Of a DNA stretch of 64,000 nucleotides, positions 36,812-48,382 are shown piece after piece (position 1 is the stretch's first letter; each line of letters begins with the position of its first letter). A program made the position numbers and the translations under genes. Location: positions 12,317,312 to 12,381,311 of the forward strand of contig CM072512.1 of the NCBI GenBank assembly GCA_036898135.1, given 5' to 3'. The DNA is from Oncomelania hupensis (taxonomy: Eukaryota > Mollusca > Gastropoda > Littorinimorpha > Pomatiopsidae). The notes under the pieces were generated by a model. That model saw only the letters and a list, made by a program, of their open reading frames with translations, made no database searches and was not told where the DNA came from.

Positions 36812-37010
36812 TCATTGTGGCGTAGTTGTTTAGTCGCCGGTTTCCTATGCCGAGGGTCGCGGGTTCGAGTCCCGCAGGGGACGAACTTACGTGATTCACG
36901 TACGTCACTTTCATGTCACAGAGGGTTTTCACTGGATACTCCGGTTTTCTCCCTCCGTTTAATAATGATATTGGATGCAGCATACCTATAACAAATAAAA
37001 TTCGATTTTC
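36812..37010 (+). mobile_element. tRNA-derived SINE, another family
   Basis: A-box-like TGGCGTAGTTGTTTAG and B-box GGTTCGAGTCCCG lie at tRNA spacing, followed by a roughly 110-bp unrelated body and an ACAAATAAAATTCG end. The acceptor arms do not pair, so it is not a functional tRNA. Confidence 0.6.
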
Positions 37011-37827
37011 TTTCCATCATTTTAATAGCGACATGCCTTTTACACCATACGTTTAAGGGATGAATGTGTATGCAGGAGAGTCTGTAACATTTGAGCGTGT
37101 GTGCCGGTTACAGATCGCCGCGCTCAAAGTCTGGTTTATGAATAAGCGGCGTATAACATCACCGTAATATTATAAAATAGCCTTAAAATAGAATGAAACA
37201 GAATAATAATAGAATAAATCACAGAATAAAATAAAAAGCCTTGGATGCAAACGCGGGGGTGATTTTTTTTTTAAAGTGTTGTAGGCTGTCACTACGCTCG
37301 CCTAATAAGTAAATGCAAAGGACTGTCTTTTTTGTCTTTTTTAGATTTCCAAAAGACGACGGAAGGCTAGTTATAATTGGCATTTTGCCGTGCAACGTGT
37401 GTGTAGCAGATGTAAACCGTTCATCTAGATTTATTAGCTCTAGATCTACGAAACTTTGACGGTGTTTTCCTTTCTTTATTAAACAGTCCAGTTGTATGGC
37501 CGGAGCACCATGAAATCAATGGGGTATTTTAAGAATGTAATCGGTCAGTATAAGATAATATTAACTGCTTTGGACCATCTCCGAAACAAAAAAAAAATAA
37601 AATAATAAATAAAAAAACAAGAATGTGGCTGGTTAAATTGTTATGTTATTGTGTATTTCAAGTATATATACTTTGTGTGCATGATTCTGAACTGGAATTT
37701 GAAGAAAAGAACAGAGGGAGAAAGCAAGGTCAACAAGAAAGTGGAAAACATAACAAAAGTTAGAATAAATGTGCAAAAACTTGCAAAGCATTCACTACAG
37801 TTATTCTCTCAATATTGGATGGTTGTG

Positions 37828-37830
<3 letters not shown>
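37011..37830. other. No gene seen
   Basis: AT-rich sequence with short A runs. No supportable gene. Confidence 0.45.
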
Positions 37831-37876
<46 letters not shown>

Positions 37877-37999
37877 CTCTCTGTGCACTAGCGCTATTAT
37901 GATTTTTGCAAACATAATATGTTGGAATTTTTTTAAATTAAACAAAAAAAAAGATAAACAAAATTTGCCAATTATCGTCACTCGTCTCGCCTTATAAGC

Positions 38000-38300
38000 C
38001 CGTGACGTCATTTCTTGAGTAGTATCCAATGAAATCACTCAAAAGTTTCAGTCACGATCCGACAGAACCAATCAGCGTCCTCCAAGTCTTCACCTGTTCT
38101 TTAGCTTTTGGCATATATTAAACGAAGTTCACGAGGTCACCTTGTGAGCGCAGCTCTACATGACGTCGTAATTTCGTTTTTCTCTTCGCGTAGAGAAAAT
38201 TACGTAGGCTTTTTTCCACGTGCGGTGTTTCATTTCGAGTTTGAGAAACCGTTCTGGTTTGTAAAGTGTTATTTGGCGGCCTTTCTGCAAAACGGAAACT
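38000..38300 (+). promoter_or_regulatory. Candidate promoter region
   Basis: A perfect TGACGTCA box (38003-38010), CCAAT-type words near 38027 and 38066, GACGTCG near 38161 and a TATA-like CATATATTAAAC at about 38111 cluster within 200 bases just upstream of a short ATG-initiated segment. CpG is also denser than in the surroundings. This is inference from motif density; the opposite strand could be the transcribed one. Confidence 0.3.
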
Positions 38301-38307
38301 CTCAGAA

Positions 38308-38432
38308 ATGATTGACGGCACTAAGCTAAAACTCGTTGCGTTTCCTTCTCATCCCAAGTCTCTTCACTCTGCTAATGCAGATGCGGTCATCGCTCTAAAG
38401 ATAGCAAACACGCAGTTCCACTGTCTTTTAAA
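38308..38432 (+). other. Candidate first coding exon (42 codons)
   Basis: The ATG at 38308 opens MIDGTKLKLVAFPSHPK.. and runs to a GTAAGT donor at 38433. Reading through would hit a TAA formed by the donor itself. The peptide is balanced in composition, unlike the repeat-derived frames, and follows the promoter-like cluster. I do not recognise the family, and no second exon is identifiable in the window. Confidence 0.25.
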
Positions 38433-38851
38433 GTAAGTTTGAGGTCTTTTTCTCAAGCTTTTACTCTAAGTATTCATTCATAGAAGAGTTTCTAAAACCA
38501 CATTATTGAAGTGAAAGCTCTCACATAGGCGTGTAAGCAGCTTAAAAATATATCCCGGCCCACTATGACGTCCCCTCGCCAGCTGCCTATTATGCAGTAA
38601 CTACGCGTCCAACGATACAACAGGCTGAGAACCGCAAGTCACGCAGAAACAGCCACAGCAACAACAACAACAACAACAAACGTTGGTATTGTAATTACTC
38701 TGCGTCAACGCAAACATAACTCCATGTTTTCTGCGCCTGTAATACGTAATCCACGCCTGCTTATATTTCTAATGCGCTAAGGAAACCCCAATGCCTTATT
38801 CACAACTTTCCGGCACCTCTCATAAAAACTCGTGGGTATCGCCATTATAAA

Positions 38852-39157
38852 TTAAAACAAGGTTAGCATGAAACCAAGTTCCGGTCTAGCTTGTTTTGCT
38901 TTTATCAAAGCTTGATGCGTGACTTTTAAATATGGCAAATTGCCGAAAACGACGATTGCTAGAGCCAGAAAACGAGTGGGATAAGTATAAAAACGGTGGA
39001 GGAAGTACATGCTCAGTGAAAGGATGCAAAAAACAATCGTAGAGGCCTGTATTTGTGGCGACTTCGGAGGTGCGTCGATCATCGACAGAAAGTGAAACAG
39101 GACCTGAAAACTCTTGTAGTTTTCCATAGCTTCGCCGTCGCAACCTTCACAAAACAC
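38852..39157 (-). CDS. Unassigned 101-residue ORF with hydrophobic segment
   Basis: On the minus strand the frame MFCEGCDGEAMENYKS.. contains a hydrophobic stretch at about residues 38-75 (TIVFCILSLSMYFL and FLALAIVVFGNLPYL) and a basic end. An alternative start is the Met at residue 11, with an acceptable context. Length and composition would suit a small membrane protein or a first exon. It converges on the 38.3-kb candidate exon, so at most one of the two is likely to be real. No family is recognised. Confidence 0.25.
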   Translation of the reverse strand: MFCEGCDGEAMENYKSFQVLFHFLSMIDAPPKSPQIQASTIVFCILSLSMYFLHRFYTYPTRFLALAIVVFGNLPYLKVTHQALIKAKQARPELGFMLTLF

Positions 39158-39177
39158 GAAGTAACTGACTATGTTAG

Positions 39178-39288
39178 GCGAGCGTTGTGGCCAAGTGGGC
39201 TAAGGCGGGACTAACTTGCCTTGTCCACAAGCCAGAAACCAATGGCTCCTGACAGGTGTGGGTTCGAGCCAGCATCTGGGCGTTATGT
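39178..39288 (+). mobile_element. tRNA-like (class II) SINE head or tRNA pseudogene
   Basis: GTTGTGGCCAAGTGGGCTAA gives an A box, and GTGTGGGTTCGAGCCAGC a B box. They are separated by about 70 bases, as in tRNA-Ser/Leu with a long variable arm. The acceptor stem does not close. Confidence 0.45.
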
Positions 39289-39842
39289 TTTTCCGAATAT
39301 TTTTTTCAAAAATTCACAAATAATGTTAGGTAGGTAGGGTTTAGGCGCGCCACTGGCGATAGAAAGGGATAATAAACTGCAGCAAAAAAAAAATAAAAAT
39401 ATGTGAGGGTACGATACAGGTTGCCAGTGACGCATGTTATTATTCTTGAATATTTGGAAATAACTCACTAAAACACGCGGAGAAAAAAACCGGAAGTATG
39501 TTTCATTGAGGGGATTCCCGTTGGTGCATAGGATAGCAGAAAAGTGTGAATAGCAGACGACGTTTTGAATGGTCGACACGAAGTTTAGATTTCAATTTTC
39601 GCAAAGATTAGACAGACACACACCTAAAAAAAAGTGTGAATGCATTAGCAAATAGTCCACCCTTGTATGGCCCATCATCATTGGAAGGTTCATGAAAGTT
39701 CACAAACCTTTTTTCGAGGCTCTCAGATCCCGAATCCCGGTTCTTGAACCATTCGGAAAAAAAAAAAGTTCAGAAACATAGGTTCTGGATCTGAGAACCT
39801 CAAAAAAAAAGAAGGTTCGTGAACCTCCACGATCCTTCAAGT

Positions 39843-39853
39843 TAATAATAATA

Positions 39854-39906
<53 letters not shown>

Positions 39907-40330
39907 TACAATGTTCGTCATTTGTAAGGCGCCTTAGCCTAAGGATCAAGGCGCCGGCCGATACAAGATCTAACTCAAACCGCCCGAGACGCCCACCCGC
40001 AGCCTTTGGGCGCATAGTCTGAAGCCCGGACAACTGAGCACAATCCTGGGCAGCCAGGGATGGGGGAGAAGGACCAAGTGCATGCTGGGTGTGTTCTTGT
40101 TACCGGCACTCACCCGTCTAGGACATGAGCGTCAGGATCTTTAAAGTCCGTTATGATGGAATGTATGCGACATGCAGACTAGACCTCGGTTTATATTCTC
40201 TTCCGAAGGAGTAGGAAAACAGGAGTAAAGTGTCTTTCCCAGGGACACAACACAATGGCCCGGCCAGGGCTCGAACCCGGAACCTTCAGATCCGCAAGCC
40301 GAAGCACTACCATTAGACCACAGTGCCTCC
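39843..40330 (-). mobile_element. SINE-I, near full length, minus strand
   Basis: The head (TGGTCTAATGGTAGTGC and GGTTCGAGCCC on the minus strand) ends at 40330, and the body matches the 1.6-2.1 kb copy. The 3' end differs: GGCGCCTTACAAATGACG precedes an ATT-type tail at 39845-39906. This is a variant tail module. Confidence 0.88.
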
Positions 40331-40429
<99 letters not shown>

Positions 40430-40430
40430 G
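40331..40430. repeat. (AAT)n-(ATT)n inverted microsatellite
   Basis: AAT units switch to ATT units near 40368, making a self-complementary array. Confidence 0.95.
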
Positions 40431-40439
40431 TAGCGGAAA

Positions 40440-40848
40440 GGGAGGCGACTGGTTGAGGCTTGGGAGAGAAATTGTCTACCTTGATTTTCTTGGTTAGACT
40501 AGCCTTGGGTGGTTCCTGCTTTGCAGAATCCTTTGGGTATGCCATTGGGTTACGCAGGACAAGGCGACACGACATTTGTCCGGCTGACCATTCGCCTGCT
40601 GCTTTTGGTGGTGAGCAGGACCATATTGTCGGCAGGCATTTTATGCAGGTCGGTGGCAGCGACTTTGCAGTAGAGTGCGTGGCACAGGTAGCCGGCAACC
40701 CGGTACTACAAACCACGCTTCACCACCTTGCAGGGCAAATATTTTCATGTCCCTCTTTTGAGGGATAAAATGAAAATAACAGCTCGGGTGGAGCAATGTC
40801 CTCAAAGTCGTGGCCGAGAGACGGGTGTCAAATACTCCGCTCGGCTAC
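40440..40848. other. Unassigned single-copy segment between AAT arrays
   Basis: A roughly 400-bp GC-richer island carries open frames on both strands: 102 codons on plus from 40460, and a minus frame rich in Cys, Pro and Lys (CLPTIWSCSPPKAAGEWSAG). Neither matches a family I can name. It may be an internal relic of a retroelement. Confidence 0.3.
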
Positions 40849-40921
<73 letters not shown>

Positions 40922-40952
40922 GGTATCAATATAGCGCTTTTTCTTAATTACC

Positions 40953-41018
<66 letters not shown>

Positions 41019-41060
41019 TAAGGTATCAATATAGCGCTTTTTCTTAATTACCTCAGTTCA
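40849..41060. repeat. Duplicated (AAT)n plus 35-bp SINE-tail unit
   Basis: AAT arrays at 40849-40921 and 40953-41021 are each followed by the same AAGGTATCAATATAGCGC..TTAATTACCT unit, which carries the AGCGCTTT motif of SINE 3' ends. Confidence 0.85.
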
Positions 41061-41286
41061 AAGCGCAGTTCTCACGCATTTATACTTAACGTTAACATCG
41101 AAATACATACAAAAAGAAGTGAAACCAAAACATGACACTAATAAATTATGCAAACGCATCATACAAATATGAAAAATAATTTTTACAAGTAAATTATACC
41201 AGAGGAGGGAGGGAGGGGGGGAGGAGAGCAGCTAAGGAGTGAGGGGGCTGTAGGCGTGCGGTGGTCTGAATCAGAGAGAAGAGAGT

Positions 41287-41452
41287 GAACATTGAGGTTT
41301 AACGTCTACACCCACTATTGGCGATATGGCAGACGAGGATAACCATCCCAGGGAACAAGGGGTAGGGACCCAAATCAATACTGAACCACCAGAGCAATCA
41401 TACTACTAAAATGGACAGTAATAAATGGGCATTTTTTTTATTTCGCCCACCT
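41287..41452 (-). mobile_element. SINE-A, head-less copy
   Basis: TGAACATTGAGGTTTAACG through AATGGACAGTAA matches the intact SINE at 59622-59858. The tRNA-like head is missing. Confidence 0.75.
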
Positions 41453-41856
41453 GAATCAGAAAAGAAGGAATGATGATGGTGATGGGAGACAAGATCAGAA
41501 ATTTTAAGGAGGAGGTGAGTTTTCACGTTGGACTTGAAAGTGGTAATATTCGAAGAGCTGCGACGAGAGAGGAAGAGAGTTCCAAGTTGAAGAACCAAGC
41601 ACTGAGAAGAATCGACAGCCTGCCGAGGAGAGTTTGCAGCGGGGTATTTGTAGCATAAGGTTGTCAGAGGAAGAACGATTATTTCTAGATGGCTTGTAGA
41701 AGTGAATGTTCTGAGTGAGGTAGGAAGGGGCTAATCCATGGACGCACTTGTAACAGAAAATACAGATTTTGTAGGTAATTCTCAGATACAGGAAGGCAGT
41801 GGAAAGAATGTAGGAGGTGTGTGATATAAGACTTTCGTTCTTTTTGAGAACCTGAG

Positions 41857-42053
41857 AGGGGCCGGGTAGCTCAGTTGGTAGAGCGTCTTACTAGTAACCG
41901 AAAGGTACCTGGTTCGAATCCCGGATTGGCCAATGTGTGACCATATTATTTTCCCCTTACCATCAACTGGTTCGCTGGTGTCAGAATAATGTGACCAGTA
42001 GTCGCCTATACGCTTCGGTGTCGTGTGACTATAATCTATAGTTACACATTTTG
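41857..42053 (+). mobile_element. SINE-T, copy 3, nested in the CR1-like LINE
   Basis: It has the standard head and body. The LINE-derived word TTTTGAGAACC occurs before (about 41840-41850) and after (about 42048-42060), consistent with a target duplication and with reconstruction of the LINE frame. Confidence 0.92.
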
Positions 42054-42123
42054 AGAACCAGACGAGCAGCTGAGTTCTGAACATGATGGAACAGATGAAC
42101 AGAAGAGGAAGAAAGTCCAACCA

Positions 42124-42540
42124 GAAGATCAGATAAAATAAGATAATTTTATTTTGCAAGGGTACAAGAGTAAGCGCTGGGTGCGCTTTTTTACATCTTG
42201 CGCTTGGGGCTTGTAACAAGAACTACTAAATACAGCACATTAATGTTATAACATTAACATCATGGAACAAAAAACAAATAAACAATAAAATCATTAGAAC
42301 CCCCCCCCCCCCCCAATTTTTTAATCAAATTATTGTTGTTAACATTAACAACAAATAATGTTTATTTAATTTTTAATGTGTTTTAAGAGACGTGTTCTAA
42401 ATGATGTAATTTTCTATTCTGGAGTGCGGAGATCGGCAGGAAAGTTATTGCACAGAGTTGAACCAGAATAAGCTAGACTAGTTTTGAAAAGATCAATTCT
42501 TGGAACTGGAACATTTAATTTTGTGGACGATGTGGCAGTG
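42124..42540 (-). mobile_element. LINE 3' end, family R4, nested
   Basis: An (AGATA) tail and TTTTATTTTGCAAGGGTA at the lower end, with RIDLFKTSLAYSGS on the minus strand near 42500, identify the R4 LINE. It sits between SRLDYC and LLVGLSSSS of the host LINE. A C run and short inverted words are at 42300-42350. Confidence 0.75.
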
Positions 42541-43060
42541 TTAAGAGAAGAGATTTACAGTAGTCTAAGCGTGACAGAACTAACGAGGAAATGAGTTTGG
42601 CTGTTGTGTCAGTGGTCAGATGCATGCGAACAAGGCCTATTCTACGGAGCTGAAAGTTGCATGTTTGACAGGTTTTGCGGATGAATTCTGATATGGAAAG
42701 GGTGTTGTCAAGGATGACACCAAGTTTTTGACAGAATATGGCATACGAATGGTGGTTTGGCCAAGAGTGACAGTGCCTACAGGGAAAGAAGACAGGTTGT
42801 GTTTGGTATCTGTAAGCATAACTTCAGTTCTATTAGATTAAACTGGAGCTTGTTGGCAGTCATCCATGTTTCCAAAGAAGTCAGACGTTTTGGTCAGAAT
42901 AGATGGGAGGTTTTGAGAAGTGTCACTTTTGAGCTGTGAATCGTCTGCGTGGAAATGGTGGAAAGTGTCATGGTTTTAGATTATTTGAGACAGAGGAGAT
43001 GTGTAAAGAGTGAATAGAACACTACCCTAGAACTGATCCCCGAGTAAAGACAGGCTATTA

Positions 43061-43496
<436 letters not shown>

Positions 43497-43690
43497 CCGT
43501 TTCCAAAACACGAAAATAATTCTGTTTACAGCTGTGCTGGATTGGGGAGCGATATTTTTCTATAAGCGTGTAATTCCACCCAATCCCACGTTCAAGACGT
43601 GACACGATGAGCACACTTGCAGCAAGTGTGCACTCTAATGGCTCAGGGTTTCCATACGGACTTTAGCCAATCAGCCTATACAATAAATTG

Positions 43691-43767
43691 AATTGGGTTG
43701 TGTCCCTCGGATGAGAGTATAAACCGAGCTCTAGTCTGTGCACGCACTCATTTCGGCGCACGGACTT
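43691..43767 (+). mobile_element. SINE-I, left part, split by a solo LTR
   Basis: GTTGTGTCCCTCGGATGAGAG through CACGGACTT corresponds to the upstream body of SINE-I. The continuation TAAAGATCCTGACGC is found at 45326, after the LTR and its duplication. Confidence 0.9.
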
Positions 43768-45320
43768 TGTCACGAATATAGGGGGTTGTGGGGATGTGGG
43801 TTAGCAATTATTCCCCCGCGCTGTGTCGCCTCCCTTGACTAGGCCGACTTGCGGTGACGTTCAGGGAAATAATGCTGAGAGTACTAAAGAATTATAGAAA
43901 GCTATAAGGACAGACGAGAAGAGTACAAACTAAACTAGTGGAAAATTTGAACAAGGGAAAGTCGGGTGGTATAATACAATATTAGACAATTTATTATATT
44001 GATGTAGGTCAGACGTAGTGGGTAGGCTTACGACTGAATCACGAGTGATAGTCCGATATCGTTCAGGGTAGCTGGGAGAAGTTCGGGTTTAAATATTTAA
44101 AGTCAACAGGGGGGATCATGGACTGCTATCATCATTTGGCAACGGGGTATCTGGCTGCTTAAGCGTGGGTAGCCAGATATTCGCAGAGCTGTGGTGTGCA
44201 CAGAGTGCACACTTATCTGTTAGGAACGTAGGCGGTTGTATCCTCAGGAGACTGGATGTCGGTTGCGCAACTGGTCAGTAGCGTGGCGTCAGTTGCCGAG
44301 TCCAGGTCACTGGGTCGGGTTTGTTGAGCAATAGGTAGCTGGGTTGGAACCGGTCAACGGTACTTGCCGGTTGGGCTGTATCTTCTTTCCCCCGCTTCAC
44401 AGTGACAACCGGAGCATATGGGTTGCACGCAGCGGGTCTGAGTCTCGCGGTAGCCCGGTATAAGGACCCGTTCTGCAATGGAGTATTGGCTCAGTATCAG
44501 AGGGGCATCCATACTCTGGATGCCGCGCCATTCAGCGCGCATGCCAGTCAGATTTTGAATTTGGAAGCACCGGTCGAGATTGCCCGGTGCCTTCCGACTG
44601 TCCAACAATATCAACAATGGCTATTGGGGTTTGGTGGAATTTAACAGCGGCCGATAACGTATAAGAGATTCGGCGCCTAAGATGGGGTTAGGGACAGCAG
44701 GGGTGGATATTTACACTACAGGATCAGGGGAGAAGCAAAATGGATAAATACAGGGCAATTGGGGGGTATATGCAAGGGGGATTAACTGGGGTACTTTAGT
44801 CTAAGAACAGGGCAACATGGCATGGGGGATTTATACAAGAATCTAGACGGGGGGATATACATGTATAAATACAAGCATGGCATGTGCAACAATCAACCAA
44901 CAGATAATGGGTACATGAAGCAAAATAGTATATCACAAGCAATACATCAAGACGAACCACAGACATGGACGTAAATATCTACAAGACATACGAACATGTG
45001 GGGAGATCGACGGGTGATGGGGATGCTAAATGATATGAAATAGGTCACCACTCTTACCTTGACCAAGCATCGGGTTGAAACACAAGAATATTGGCGGAGC
45101 TCAGCGGTCGCAACGTGGGTGCAGACGTGTCTCGCGGCAGGCAGTGTGTTCTCTCGGGCTAGCAGGAGTAGACTGACGAACCTAGGTCTAACAGTTCCAG
45201 GGTCCAGTCCCAGGGTCACGTGGGACTATCCCGAGGGGCGGGGCTTGGGTCGCTTGGTCAGCGGGCAAGTAGGTGGAAAGTGCCGCGAGCAGCGCCGGAG
45301 CTATAAGTCCGACTGTGACA
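43768..45320 (-). mobile_element. Solo LTR, family B
   Basis: A 1553-bp block starts TGTCACGAATATAGG and ends GTCCGACTGTGACA, flanked by GACTT at 43763-43767 and 45321-45325. On the minus strand it aligns with the 5' LTR at 60250-61865. Shared blocks are AAGCCCCGCCCCTCGGG, GTCAAGGTAAGAG, CATCACCCGTCG and GACCCGCTGC. A polyadenylation-like AATAAA lies near the sense 3' end. The interrupted SINE gives the empty-site sequence directly. Confidence 0.92.
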
Positions 45321-45325
45321 GACTT

Positions 45326-45540
45326 TAAAGATCCTGACGCTCATGCCCTAGACGGGTGACATCCAGCAAGCATTAGGTCCCCCCACCCCCGATCGCTCAG
45401 TTTTCTGAGCGTCAGACAATGCGCCCAAAAGGCTGCAAGTTGTCGCATGGGGTAGCTTTACTTAGCTCCTTATCGGCCAGCGCCTTAAGTATGCATTGAG
45501 CTGGAAAAGCGCTGTATAAAAGTTAATAAATAAATAAATG
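45326..45540 (+). mobile_element. SINE-I, right part, with (AAAT) tail
   Basis: It continues the 43.7-kb SINE through AAAGATCCTGACGCTCATG and AAAAGCGCTGTATAAAAG to an AAATAAAT tail. Confidence 0.9.
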
Positions 45541-45631
45541 CAAGTGTATAATAATAGCCCGCACCTCAATGTGACTCATGGCGTTCATGCCCGTAGACTT
45601 ACATCGATCATACTGTTCCTTCAGCAACTCT

Positions 45632-45632
<1 letters not shown>

Positions 45633-45706
<74 letters not shown>
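45633..45706. repeat. (AAT)n microsatellite
   Basis: About 24 AAT units. Confidence 0.97.
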
Positions 45707-45924
45707 GCTTTTTCTTCACTCGACCTCAAAGAGCGGCGATCTGAAAAAAAAGTCGTTAATGCACAAGGCGGAAGAGAGGTCAATTTTGAAAGTTTGAAAT
45801 TATCATCCTCGTTTGTCAAGGTTTCGTCTGTTGTTGTCATGTCCAGTTTCAGCTGTTGTCAACACCATTGCTGTATTTATATGTAACGCCTTTTGCTTGC
45901 CAGAAAGAGTTATGAACCAATTAC

Positions 45925-46505
45925 ATTATATTACATAATTGTTGCTTTAGGTCCAGCGGACTCCTCCGAGCCAAATCAGGACCGGACAACCCCCAATCCG
46001 CATAAAAGATCTGCTGAAACAACCCTAGTGGGAAAACTGAATGCCCTCCACCAGCCAGTCACTTTACAATAAAGACATCCCACGCAGGGGACGGCTGAGG
46101 CTTTACCCCAACTAATCGAACCCCCGTTAACAAAAACAAAATAGAACACAAACATCATTATGAATTATCAACAAAACACATACATATAAAATGCCTACAT
46201 TGCTAAATAATAACATCATAGAAAGCCCTAGTGACCACCTGGCAGAAAGCGTCCAACATTCCCAAGCTGATCCAACAGACCTCATACACGAACAAGGAGT
46301 CTTGTCCCGAAAGAGTGTTCAAGAAAAAAGTTAGATGACTGGTATAGCGAAGAAGACGATGGTATAGCAGATTGATAGAACATAGCAGGAATGAGAAAGA
46401 GCAAATGAGAAAGACAGCGACAGTGGGAAGTTAAAGCACTAAATTTCCAGAAAGTGGGGATACTATTTGTACTGAAACCCCCGGCACCCCAACGGGGGTA
46501 CTGTT
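45925..46505 (-). repeat. Dispersed repeat R3, copy 2
   Basis: The reverse complement matches 200-815 over its whole length, from GGGGTGCCGGGGGTTTCAG to the GTCCGCTGGACC end. The minus-strand frames in it are not conserved as protein. Confidence 0.75.
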
Positions 46506-46519
46506 GCCGCAGTGAATCG

Positions 46520-47090
46520 GTCATGCCTACAAAGTCAAGACAGATTTTCAACTGGGGCTTTCACTTTTCCCTTTATAGGTTAGAACAATCTACAGTGGCA
46601 AGATTGCTCATGACCCCAAGGGGTGTTATGAACCAAATTGGCTGAAAGTAACAGAGTGCTTGTAGTCTAGTTATTTGCTTATTCTATTTATTTTGGCTCA
46701 CTCATTGTAACGGGCTAGTGGTCCAAACAATAAACCATTCTGAATCCTGACTTCTGATTGCCCATTATGACATGTTTTAATGTAACGACAAAGCAATTTC
46801 CGGAGTAAGCCACTCACAAAATGATGACAAACATCCTTGAAACATTAGCTAGCCATTTAAATTGAAAACAATCAAACCGCCAATCTAAAGATATATTTTT
46901 AAGGTAAAAAAGCAAATCACTTTCTTCGACTGAGATGAAAATGTCAGCATCTAATGAAAGCTCAAACAGCGAAGAACTTTACTAAAAATACTAAACACCG
47001 TCAACTGACCAAATGGCAGAAAATAATAAAGTTTGTTCCATTGCAATTAATGCACACGATGAGCTGCATGCAAATCACGGCTGACACGGA
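46520..47090. other. No gene seen
   Basis: The CAATAAACCATTCTGAATCC end near 46730 could be a retroelement 3' end. Otherwise nothing supportable. Confidence 0.45.
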
Positions 47091-47094
47091 ATAA

Positions 47095-47778
47095 ATGAGA
47101 AAGAAAAAAAAAATAACTGACGCAAAAAAGACGCAAAACTATGAAATGCAGAAAGCTTCAAATCCGCGTGTAATTGCACGCGAAAATACACACGCAATTG
47201 CACGCCCATCTAGCAGCGGAATGGTAGAAAATTTACACGCCAAACTGCGCAAGCGCAACTGCACGCCAAACTGCACGCCGGATGTTAATGAAGAAGAATC
47301 ACAAAACATGGAATGCAAAAAGCATCGGAAATCGCGTGTAGCTATCGCAAGCTTTGCACTGTGAACATATTAAAGACCGTTGTGCGCGCGATGGGAGATA
47401 ATTATCATATTATTTACAGGCAAACCAGAGTAAATTATTATAACATTTTATTGTTAGGGGGGGGGGGGGGGCGGGGGAGATTGGAGGTGTGAGAGGTGAT
47501 AGGAATCGAGGGTTACACTTTAACTTACTTGTAAATTTATATTACATTATTTTAGTACATAGAACGTATTTCAGAACATTTCCCATTCCTAGTTTTAATG
47601 TGACTCGTAGGTAAATGCGTGCGCAATTGCGTGTGCATTTGCGCTTGCGAGTTTGGCGTGACAGTTTTCGACCAATCAGCAACTAGATGGGCGTGCAATT
47701 GCGTGCACGCGGATTTGAAGCTTTCTGCATTTCATAGTTTTGCGTGTTTTTTGCGGCAAATTTTTTTTTTACGCCTAT
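47095..47778. mobile_element. Fold-back element with roughly 150-bp inverted arms
   Basis: GACGCAAAACTATGAAATGC, AGAAAGCTTCAAATCCGCG and GCAATTGCACGCCCATCTAG at 47130-47215 return in inverse order at 47680-47760. The arms are rich in the palindrome GCAATTGC. The core holds a G run at 47456-47475. No transposase is visible. Confidence 0.82.
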
Positions 47779-47779
47779 T

Positions 47780-48172
47780 TGATGCTTTCTGAGTTTTATA
47801 TAAAACTGGTCAAATGTGTAGAAAAGGCTTTTTTGGCAAAGTGCAGTAGCATAAGTCGTCACTGTCGAAAAAGCGTTTTGCAGAGTGAAGTAGTAGCCGT
47901 CACTGTGAAATAATCTCGCGGCCATGGAATTTTGTCACCGTTAAAATAATTAAAGTGTACTGTCTGCTTGTAGGAGTGATTTATGATGATTTTTGATGAT
48001 GATCTTTGAAGTGATTTCCGGAAAGCGATCTTGTATGCAGATGTTGATGTTTGCTGAATAAAGTTGGAAAACTTTATACGACGACTCCTGCCTTGTTGCT
48101 GAGTGAGCCTGGGTAAACGAATTCGAGTTACACTTATCAAGATTCAAGCTACTGATAAATAACCGTGTAACA
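47780..48172 (-). mobile_element. LTR family C, 5' part, minus strand
   Basis: Ending GTGTAACA at 48172, its reverse complement shares GATAAGTGTAACTCG, AGCAACAAGGCAGGAGTCG and TTTTCCAACTTTATTCAGC with 25110-25210. The other end is not identifiable. Confidence 0.6.
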
Positions 48173-48269
48173 CTTTCAGCAATTACAAATTACGATGGAA
48201 TAACAGTGACCACAAAGTTTATACTGACGATGCGATGACGCCGACAAACATGATGATAGAGTTAATAAT

Positions 48270-48317
48270 GATGATGACGACGACGGCGATGATGATGACG
48301 ACGACGACGACGACGAC

Positions 48318-48381
<64 letters not shown>

Positions 48382-48382
48382 G
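48270..48382. repeat. (GAC)n-(GAT)n microsatellite
   Basis: GAC and GAT trinucleotides; long Ser, Ile and Met frames are artefacts. Confidence 0.96.

Larger units (their letters stand above)
41460..43060 (-). mobile_element. CR1/Jockey-like LINE relic, split by two insertions
   Basis: From 43060 down, the minus strand carries FHADDSQLKSD (the palm YADD-like box), TEVMLTDTKHNLSS, SVKNL and LVSSL-type segments, then SSLVLSRLDYC near 42560. Translation resumes near 42120 with LLVGLSSSSVHLFHHVQNS, and after a SINE it ends with SSAGCRFFSVLGSS and SSSNITTFKSNVKTHL (41640-41500). Frameshifts are common. Two later elements interrupt it: an R4 LINE end at 42124-42540 and SINE-T at 41857-42053. Confidence 0.82.

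Noticed and set aside
36820..36892. Functional tRNA gene
   Set aside because: A and B boxes are present but the acceptor arms do not pair and a shared-style SINE body follows. The same applies to 9.5, 35.3, 39.2, 41.9, 54.5 and 59.8 kb.
40141..40716. 191-codon minus-strand ORF as a gene
   Set aside because: It fuses an unassigned segment with a poly-Ile array and the SINE-I head; only the upstream part might be coding and it matches nothing known to me.
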